From NCBI GenBank assembly GCA_035693025.1, contig DASSHI010000025.1, forward strand, positions 9,168-73,167: a stretch of 64,000 nucleotides of DNA, in the 5' to 3' direction. The DNA comes from VRUE01 sp035693025. Its GTDB lineage: Bacteria; Actinomycetota; Thermoleophilia; Solirubrobacterales; 70-9. The translations under genes and the position numbers were made by a program. A model generated the notes under the pieces. The model ran no database searches and had not been told where the DNA came from. It saw nothing but the letters and a program-made list of their open reading frames with translations. Shown here in pieces: positions 57,843 through 64,000 of the stretch; within the stretch, counting starts at the first letter, position 1; every line of letters starts with the position of its first letter.

Positions 57843-58537
57843 CAGCGCTCGGCGTAACGGCGGCGGTAGAGGATGTAGGGGCGGCCGAGGTACTGGAGCG
57901 GGATGCTCCAGGCGTGGACGAGGCGGCTGAAGGGGAACACGGCCCAGAAGGCCCAGGCGACGATCGCGTGCAGCTGGTAGACCAGCGGCGCCCCCTCGAC
58001 CGCCCCGACGTCGGGGTTCAGGTAGAAGAGAGAGCGCCACCACTCGCCGATCGACTCGCGGTAGTTGTAGGGGCTGTGCGACGCGAGGTTGTAGCCGAAG
58101 GTCATCCAACAGCCCATCACGATCAGGACGGTCAGCAGCAGGTAGGTGAGCATGTCCATCCGCGTCGTCGTGCGCCGCACGCGCGGGCTGGCGGCGCGGC
58201 GGTAGAGCAGGCCGACGAAGCCGACCAGCGTCACCGCGCCGGCGACGCCGCCGGCGATCGCCGAGAACCAGCGGTAGGCGCTCTCGGAGATCCCCAGCGT
58301 TTCGGTCAGCGACTGCGGGATGCAGAGGCCGACGACGTGGCCGCCGATCGCCGCGAGGGCGCCGTAGTGGAAGGCCGGGCTGGCCCAGCCCAGGACGCGA
58401 CGGTCCAGCAGCTGCGTCGAGCGGCTGGTCCAGGCGAACTGATCGGTGCGGTAGCGCCACCAATGGCCGACGACGAAGGTCGTGATCGCGACGTAGGGAA
58501 AGATCACCCAGAGCAGGACTTCGCCGGCGGACCTCAC
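57842..58537 (-). CDS. narI: Respiratory nitrate reductase gamma subunit (cytochrome b) NarI
   Basis: A 231-residue NarI with five helices. Heme ligand regions are HWWRYRTDQFAWTSRSTQLLD, FHYGALAAIGGHVVGLCIP and VYQLHAIVAWAFWAVFPFSRLVHAW. It oxidises quinol and sends electrons to NarH. GTG 58537 lies 13 bases after the narJ stop. Confidence 0.95.
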   Translation of the reverse strand: MRSAGEVLLWVIFPYVAITTFVVGHWWRYRTDQFAWTSRSTQLLDRRVLGWASPAFHYGALAAIGGHVVGLCIPQSLTETLGISESAYRWFSAIAGGVAGAVTLVGFVGLLYRRAASPRVRRTTTRMDMLTYLLLTVLIVMGCWMTFGYNLASHSPYNYRESIGEWWRSLFYLNPDVGAVEGAPLVYQLHAIVAWAFWAVFPFSRLVHAWSIPLQYLGRPYILYRRRYAER

Positions 58538-58550
58538 GGATCGCCTCCGC

Positions 58551-59198
58551 TCACCGTCGCGCCTCCACGCCTGGCATCACCTCGGGCGGGGCGAACGGCT
58601 CCAGCCCGACCAGCTCCTGCGGCGGCCCGGCGGCGGCGAGCTGGCCGACCAGCGCCCGCTCGGCCGCCGAGGCCGCGCCGAGCGTGTGGCAGACGGCGTC
58701 CAGCACGTCCGCGTAGGGGCTGGCGAGGTCGCGCAGGCTGAGGCGGACCAGCTCCAGCGCCGCGCGGTGCTCGCGCAGGACCAGCTCGCCCCGCCCCCGC
58801 GGCGCCGCGGCCGCGAACTCGAGCATCACCGGTAGGTAATCGGGCAGCTCGGTCCCCTCCAGAGGCAAGCCAGCCGCGCGATAGAGGCGCTTCAGCCGCA
58901 CCAGGGCGCTGCCGCGCTCGCGCTTGTCGCCGTCGGAGTAGAAGGTCAGGTAGAGGCCGGATCGCTTGTTGAGATCGATCGTCTCGACGTAGTGGGCGGC
59001 GAGGGCGCCGGGGTCGCTCTGCGACCACCAGACGAGGAAGCGCTCCAGAGCCGCCGTCGCCGGTGAGCGCGGCAGCCCGGAGAGGGCCGCGGCGATCTCC
59101 TCTCGACCCTCCAGCAGCTCCTCGTCGGGGTACTGGAGAAGCAGAGAGCAGAGCTTGTAGGTGAGCGCGGCGTCTTCTCGGCGGGACCGGCGGGCCAT
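58551..59198 (-). CDS. narJ: Nitrate reductase molybdenum cofactor assembly chaperone NarJ
   Basis: A 215-residue NarJ/TorD-family chaperone: LLLQYPDEELLEGREEI near the N terminus, then LNKRSGLYLTFYSDGDKRERGSALVRLKRLY, the hallmark of NarJ. It holds NarG while Mo-bis-MGD is inserted. The ATG overlaps the narH stop by one base. Confidence 0.94.
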   Translation of the reverse strand: MARRSRREDAALTYKLCSLLLQYPDEELLEGREEIAAALSGLPRSPATAALERFLVWWSQSDPGALAAHYVETIDLNKRSGLYLTFYSDGDKRERGSALVRLKRLYRAAGLPLEGTELPDYLPVMLEFAAAAPRGRGELVLREHRAALELVRLSLRDLASPYADVLDAVCHTLGAASAAERALVGQLAAAGPPQELVGLEPFAPPEVMPGVEARR

Positions 59199-60781
59199 CA
59201 GCCCTCCTCCTCATGGCGCCGGCCACCGGCCATCTTGACGATGTCGAGCTCGACCGGCTCCTGCTCGGCGAGCATGAATCCCTCGACGTCGGCTTCGGAC
59301 TCCGGCACGACCATCCCGCAGTTGCCGGGGCCACCCTCGAAGTCCAAGCCACAGGTTCCCTGCTGCTCCATCAGGCGATCGGCCAGCTCGGTGTGGGCCT
59401 GGGGGATCACGTAGCGGTCGTCGTAGTCGGCGATCGCCAGCAGCCGGTACATGTCCTCGACGTCGGTGACGCTCATCCCCACCGCGGCGGGCATCGCCTC
59501 GTCGTGCTCGCCCAGCACCTCGCGCTTTCGCATGTGGCCGCGCATCGCCGCGAGGCGGCGCAGGACGCCGCGGATCGTCTCGCCGTCGCCGGCGCTGAGC
59601 AGGTTGGCCAGGTAGTCGACCGGGATCCGCATCGACTCGATCGCCGGGAAGACCGCGTCGGGGTCGGCCTCGTAGTCGTCGTCTTCGAGGGCGCTGACGA
59701 TCGGCGAGAGCGGCGGCACGTACCAGACCATCGGCAGCGTGCGGTACTCGGGGTGCAACGGCAGCGCCACCCGGTAGCGGTGGGCGAGCGCGTACACGGG
59801 CGAGCGCCGCGCCGCCTCGATCCAATCGTCGGGGATCCCGTCGAAGGCCGCCCGTTCGCGCACCTCGGGGTCCTCGGGGTCGAGGAAGACGTCGCGCTGG
59901 GCGTCGAGCAGATCATGCTCGTCGGGGACCGAGGCGGCCGCCTCGACGCGGTCGGCGTCATAGAGCACGAGCCCGAGGTAGCGGATGCGCCCGACGCAGG
60001 TCTCCGAGCAGATCGTCGGCAGGCCGGCCTCGATCCGCGGGTAGCAGAGGGTGCACTTCTCGGCCTTGCCGGTCCGGTGGTTGAAGTAGACCTTCTTGTA
60101 GGGGCAGCCGGAGACGCAGAAGCGCCAGCCGCGGCACTTCGCCTGGTCGACGAGGACGATGCCGTCCTCCTCGCGCTTGTACATCGCCCCGGATGGGCAG
60201 GATGCGACGCAGGAAGGATTCAGGCAGTGCTCGCAGATCCGCGGCAGGTAGAACATGAAGGCCTGCTCGTAGGTCGCCTTGACCTGCTCCTGGATCCCAT
60301 CGGTGAGCGGGTCCTGGTGGATGCGCTCCGGCGCTCCGGCGAGGTTGTCGTCCCAGTTGGGCCCCCACTCGATCTCCTCGAGCGGCTTGCCGGTCAGCTG
60401 CGAGCGGGCGCGGGCAACCGGGTCGTGCTCGGAGAGCGGTGCCGTGATCAGCTTCTCGTAGTCGTAGGTCCAGGGCTCGTAGTAGTCGTCGATCTCGGGC
60501 AGGTCGGGATTCGAGAAGATCGAGAGCAGCTTCTTCACCCTGCCTCCCGCCTTCAGCCGCAACCTGCCCTTGCGGTCGAGCTCCCAGCCCCCTTTCCAGT
60601 GCTCCTGGTCCTCCCAGCGCTTGGGGTAGCCGATCCCGGGCTTGGTCTCGACGTCGTTGAACCACATGTACTCGGCGCCGGGCCGGTTGGTCCAGACCTG
60701 CTTGCAGGTGACCGAGCAGGTGTGGCAGCCGATGCACTTGTCGAGGTTCATCACCATCCCGACCTGGGCCTTGATCTTCAC
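59198..60781 (-). CDS. narH: Respiratory nitrate reductase beta subunit NarH
   Basis: A 527-residue Fe-S subunit with four cluster motifs: CIGCHTCSVTCKQVW, CEHCLNPSCVASCP, CRGWRFCVSGCP (the Trp marks the [3Fe-4S] cluster) and CTLCYPRIEAGLPTICSETC. The C-terminal domain has KMAGGR near the end. GTG 60781 overlaps the narG stop. Confidence 0.96.
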   Translation of the reverse strand: MKIKAQVGMVMNLDKCIGCHTCSVTCKQVWTNRPGAEYMWFNDVETKPGIGYPKRWEDQEHWKGGWELDRKGRLRLKAGGRVKKLLSIFSNPDLPEIDDYYEPWTYDYEKLITAPLSEHDPVARARSQLTGKPLEEIEWGPNWDDNLAGAPERIHQDPLTDGIQEQVKATYEQAFMFYLPRICEHCLNPSCVASCPSGAMYKREEDGIVLVDQAKCRGWRFCVSGCPYKKVYFNHRTGKAEKCTLCYPRIEAGLPTICSETCVGRIRYLGLVLYDADRVEAAASVPDEHDLLDAQRDVFLDPEDPEVRERAAFDGIPDDWIEAARRSPVYALAHRYRVALPLHPEYRTLPMVWYVPPLSPIVSALEDDDYEADPDAVFPAIESMRIPVDYLANLLSAGDGETIRGVLRRLAAMRGHMRKREVLGEHDEAMPAAVGMSVTDVEDMYRLLAIADYDDRYVIPQAHTELADRLMEQQGTCGLDFEGGPGNCGMVVPESEADVEGFMLAEQEPVELDIVKMAGGRRHEEEG

Positions 60782-63700
60782 TCGAACACCACCTCCGCCT
60801 CGCGCTTGCGCAGCACCGTGACCTCGTCGCGCTGCGATCCGGTCGGGCCGTAGTAGTTGAAGCCGAAGCTGAGCTGCGCGTAGGCGCCGATGAAGTGGGT
60901 CGGCTTCATCACGATCCGGGTCAGCGAGTTGTCGGTGCCGCCGCGCTTTCCTTCCAGCTCGGTCAGCGGGACGTTCAGGTGGCGGTCCTTGGCGTGGTAC
61001 ATCAGGCAGGTGCCCTCGGGGATCCGGTGGGAGACCGTCGCCCGGCAGGAGACGACTCCGTTGCGGTTATAGGCCTCGACCCAGTCGTTGTCGCGGATCT
61101 CCAGCGCCTCGGCGTCCTCGCGGCTGACCCAGAGCATGCCGCCGCCGCGAAACAGGGTCAGCATGTGCAGATTGTCCTGGTACTCGGAGTGGATCGACCA
61201 CTTCGAGTGCGGGGTCAGGTAGCGCAGGGTCAGCTCGCGCCGCTCGCTGCCGCCATCCTCGCGCTGGTCGCCGAAGATCGCCCGATGGGCAAGCGGCGGG
61301 CGGTAGACCGGCAGTCCCTCGCCCAGCTCCAGCATCCAGGCGTGGTCGAGGTAGAGGTGCATCCGCCCCGAGAGCGTGTGCCAGGGCTTCTCGCGCTCGA
61401 CGTTCGTCGTGAACGGGGCGTAGCGGCGCCCGTGCGCCTCGATCCCCGACCACTCCGGCGAGGTGATCACGGTGCGCGGCTGCACCCGCGCGTCGGCGAG
61501 CGAGATCCGGTCCCCAGCGCGGCTGCCGGCGAGGTCGGCGAGCTCGAGGCCGGTTGTCTCCTCGAGCGAGCGGAAGCCCTCGACCGCGAGGCGGCCGTTG
61601 GTCGTCCCCGAGAGCGCGAGGATCGCCTCGCAGGCGTGCTCGACCCGCTCCAGCGAGGGGCGCCCGTCGGCGACTCCGCCGCGCACGGCGCCGTTGCGGG
61701 CGGCGAGCTCGGCGACCTCCTCGTCAGCGACCCAGCTCGCCCCCTTTGCCGCCGTGCCCTGCTCCTCGACCAGCGGGCCCAGCGCCTTCCACTTCTCGGC
61801 CACCTGAGGATAGTCGCGCTCGACCACGATCAGCTTCGGCATCGTCTTCCCCGGCTCGGGCTCGCACTCGCCGGCGCGCCAGTCGCGAACCTCGCCCAGC
61901 GGCTGGGAGATCTCATCGGCGCTGTCGTGCAACAACGGCGCCGCGACCAGGTCGCGGCGGGTGCCGAGGTGCTTGGCGGCCAGCTCGGAGAAGCGCTCGG
62001 CGATGCGTCGAAAGGAGTCCCAGTCGGTCTTCGCCTCCCAGGGCGGCGGCACCGCCTGGTTGAAGGTGTGGACGAAGGGGTGCAGGTCGGTGCTCGAGAG
62101 GTCGACCTTCTCGTACCAGGTCGCCGCCGGCAGGACGACGTCGGAGAAGAGCGCGTTGCTCGTCATCCGGAAGTCGATCGTGCTCAACAGGTCGAGCTTG
62201 CCCTCGGGCGCCTCCTCGCGCCAGGCGACCTCCTGCGGGCGCAGCTCCGGCGGCGTCTCCTCGGCGCGCACCGCGTTGTCGGTCGTGCCCAGCAGGTGCT
62301 TGAGAAAGTACTCGTGGCCCTTGCCCGAGGAGCCGAGCAGGTTGGCGCGCCAGACGGTCATCACCTTGGGCTGATTGGCGGGCGCGTCGGGGTCCTCGCA
62401 GGCGAAGCGCAGCCGGCCCTCGCGCAACTCGCGGACGACGTAGTCGGCCGGCTCCATCCCCGCGCGCTCGGCCTCCTCGACCAGCTCCAGGCTGGAGCGG
62501 TCGAAGCTCGGGTAGGAGGGCAGCCAGCCGAGCCGGGCGCCGAGCGCGTTGACGTCGGCGACGTGCTTGCCCTCGAGCAGGCCGCGGCCCAGCGGCGAGG
62601 CGAGGTCCTCGGGCCGCTGGCGCTCGTAGCGCCACTGGTCGGTGGCGAGGTAGAAGAACGGCGTCCCCGACTGGTGGCGCGGCGGGCGGGTCCAGTCCAG
62701 GGCGAAGGCGAGCGTCTGCCAGCCGGCCAGCGGGCGGACCTTCTCCTGGCCGACGTAATGGGCCCAGCCGCCGCCGTTGACCCCCTCGCAGCCGCAGAGC
62801 TGGACCAGGGCGAGGAAGGTGCGGTAGACCTGGTCGGAGTGGAACCAGTGGTTGGTGCCGGCGCCCATCGCGATCATCGAGCGCCCCTCGGTGACCTCGG
62901 CGTTGCGGGCGAACTCGCGCGCCACCCGCGCGACCAGCTTGCCGTCGACGCCGGTGATCGGCTCCTGCCAGGCAGGGGTGCAGGGCTGGGGATCGTCGTA
63001 GCCGCTGGGCCACTCGCCTGGCAGGCCCTCGCGCCCGACGCCGTAGTGGGCGAGGCTGAGGTCGAGCACGGTGGTGACCAGGCGATCGCCGACGCGGATC
63101 GCCGGCACGCCGCGGCGCACCGAACCGCCCCCTTCGCCCTCGCCGACGTCGAAGCGGGGCAGGTCGACGGCGACGCGCTCCTCCGCGCGGTCGATCAGGG
63201 TCAGCGCCGGCTCGATGCCGTCCAGCTTCAAGTTCCACTTCCCCGGCTCGCCGTAGCGATGGCCGACCGAGCCCTTGGGCACTGCGGGCTCTCCCGTGCG
63301 CTCGTCGAGCAGGACCGGCTTCCACTCGGCGTTCTCCTCCTCGCCGCCGGCGCCCTCGAGGTCGGAGGCCCGGAGCAGCCGGTCGGGCACGAAGGCGCCG
63401 TCGCGCTCGCGCAGGGTGACCAGCAACGGCAGGTCGGTGAAGCGCCGCGCATAGTCGTGAAAGTAGGGCGCCTGGCGCTCGACGTAGAACTCCTTGAGGA
63501 TGACGTGGCCCATCGCCATCGCCATCGCCCCGTCCGAGCCCGGCTCGGCCGCCAGCCAGTGGTCGGCGAACTTGGTGTGCTCGGCGTAGTCGGGCGAGAC
63601 GACGACGACCTTCTGGCCGCGGTAGCGGGCCTCGGTCATGAAGTGGGCGTCGGGGGTGCGGGTGGTCGGCAGGTTCGTGCCCCAGATCAGCAGGTAGCCG

Positions 63701-64000
63701 GCGTTCCACCAGTCGCCGGACTCCGGCACGTCGGTCTGGTCACCGAAGGACTGCGGCGAGGAGGGCGGCAGGTCGGCGTACCAGTCGTAGAAGGAGAGGA
63801 TCGTGCCGCCGATCAGCGAGAGGAACCGCGTGCCCGCCGCATAGGAGGCCATCGACATGGCCGGGATCGGCGAGAAGCCGACCACCCGGTCGGGACCGTG
63901 GCGCTTGATCGTGTGCACGTGGGCGGCGGCGATCATCTCCGCCGCCTCCTCCCAGGAGGCGCGCACGAAGCCGCCCTTGCCGCGCTGGCGCTTGTAGAGG
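60778..64000 (-). CDS. narG: Respiratory nitrate reductase alpha subunit NarG (N terminus beyond the window)
   Basis: 1073 codons of NarG are present; about 150 N-terminal residues, with the first Fe-S site, lie beyond base 64000. The fragment begins LYKRQRGKGGFVRASWEEAA. The molybdenum-ligand region is WGTNLPTTRTPDAHF, very close to E. coli WGSNVPQTRTPDAHF. Later stretches include MGAGTNHWFHSDQ, WYEKVDLSSTDLHPF and the C-terminal PTHFIGAYAQLSFGFNYYGP. It reduces nitrate to nitrite with Mo-bis-MGD, the product of the cofactor genes next door. First gene of narGHJI-TDT as far as can be seen. Confidence 0.96.
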   Translation of the reverse strand, partial: LYKRQRGKGGFVRASWEEAAEMIAAAHVHTIKRHGPDRVVGFSPIPAMSMASYAAGTRFLSLIGGTILSFYDWYADLPPSSPQSFGDQTDVPESGDWWNAGYLLIWGTNLPTTRTPDAHFMTEARYRGQKVVVVSPDYAEHTKFADHWLAAEPGSDGAMAMAMGHVILKEFYVERQAPYFHDYARRFTDLPLLVTLRERDGAFVPDRLLRASDLEGAGGEEENAEWKPVLLDERTGEPAVPKGSVGHRYGEPGKWNLKLDGIEPALTLIDRAEERVAVDLPRFDVGEGEGGGSVRRGVPAIRVGDRLVTTVLDLSLAHYGVGREGLPGEWPSGYDDPQPCTPAWQEPITGVDGKLVARVAREFARNAEVTEGRSMIAMGAGTNHWFHSDQVYRTFLALVQLCGCEGVNGGGWAHYVGQEKVRPLAGWQTLAFALDWTRPPRHQSGTPFFYLATDQWRYERQRPEDLASPLGRGLLEGKHVADVNALGARLGWLPSYPSFDRSSLELVEEAERAGMEPADYVVRELREGRLRFACEDPDAPANQPKVMTVWRANLLGSSGKGHEYFLKHLLGTTDNAVRAEETPPELRPQEVAWREEAPEGKLDLLSTIDFRMTSNALFSDVVLPAATWYEKVDLSSTDLHPFVHTFNQAVPPPWEAKTDWDSFRRIAERFSELAAKHLGTRRDLVAAPLLHDSADEISQPLGEVRDWRAGECEPEPGKTMPKLIVVERDYPQVAEKWKALGPLVEEQGTAAKGASWVADEEVAELAARNGAVRGGVADGRPSLERVEHACEAILALSGTTNGRLAVEGFRSLEETTGLELADLAGSRAGDRISLADARVQPRTVITSPEWSGIEAHGRRYAPFTTNVEREKPWHTLSGRMHLYLDHAWMLELGEGLPVYRPPLAHRAIFGDQREDGGSERRELTLRYLTPHSKWSIHSEYQDNLHMLTLFRGGGMLWVSREDAEALEIRDNDWVEAYNRNGVVSCRATVSHRIPEGTCLMYHAKDRHLNVPLTELEGKRGGTDNSLTRIVMKPTHFIGAYAQLSFGFNYYGPTGSQRDEVTVLRKREAEVVFE

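Overview
This is a 64 kb stretch of very GC-rich bacterial chromosome with dense, overlapping operons (ATGA, GTGA and TGATG junctions are common). Gene content points to an actinobacterium, probably of the Thermoleophilia/Solirubrobacterales type: LLM-class F420-type flavin enzymes, a bcc-caa3 respiratory cluster of actinobacterial layout, LigD, an ECF42-type sigma factor with its YCII partner, SpoIIE-type phosphatases and GTTT-N16-GGGTAG/C promoters of the sigma-B/F type. The lineage call is inference from gene content only. No gap between genes exceeds 300 bases.

Layout. 1-1.3 kb: 3' end of selB, then the selenocysteine tRNA. 1.3-7.3 kb (minus): fdhD and a three-subunit formate dehydrogenase (fdhA-fdhB-nrfD-like). 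fdhA is split by an in-frame UGA that is followed at once by a SECIS-like hairpin, so FdhA is read as a 1070-residue selenoprotein. 7.3-17.4 kb: a TDT transporter, a Sco1-TlpA fusion, ctaG, and the ctaC-ctaD-ctaE-(small membrane protein)-qcrC-qcrA-qcrB operon. 17.5-25.5 kb: accessory and stress genes (LLM enzymes, HAD, DUF72, NAPRTase, CsbD, DJ-1/PfpI, DUF6458, YciE-like), including four damaged genes: two single-base frameshifts, a gutted UdgX-like glycosylase and an internally deleted metallophosphoesterase. 25.5-34.3 kb: LigD, a sulfotransferase, a SpoIIE-STAS signalling pair that runs directly into a seven-gene Mrp/Mbh-like cation antiporter operon lacking the large MrpA subunit.

34.3-40.8 kb (minus): poxB-like, FAD/Fe-S 2-hydroxyacid dehydrogenase, SatP-like permease and oxalate decarboxylase in one tight operon. 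41-48.9 kb: a PAS/GAF/SpoIIE phosphatase, an SF2 helicase, a repeat protein ending in an E3-binding-like domain, an SRPBCC protein, and the ECF42 sigma/YCII pair. 49-56.8 kb: molybdenum supply, with a HTH-Mop regulator, modABC, mobA, moeA, a MoaD-MoaE fusion, moaC, mog and moaA. 56.8-64 kb (minus): a second TDT transporter and narIJHG, with narG running off the right edge.

The unifying theme is molybdenum- and selenium-dependent respiration. Molybdate is imported (ModABC) and built into Moco (Moa/Moe/Mob), which serves nitrate reductase (NarGHI) and the selenocysteine formate dehydrogenase. SelB and tRNA-Sec insert Sec into FdhA and FdhD activates it. Oxalate decarboxylase could feed formate to it. 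Electrons can leave through the quinone pool to nitrate or to the bcc-caa3 oxidase chain. The stress genes share a sigma-B/F-like promoter, and a copy also lies before fdhA and ctaC.
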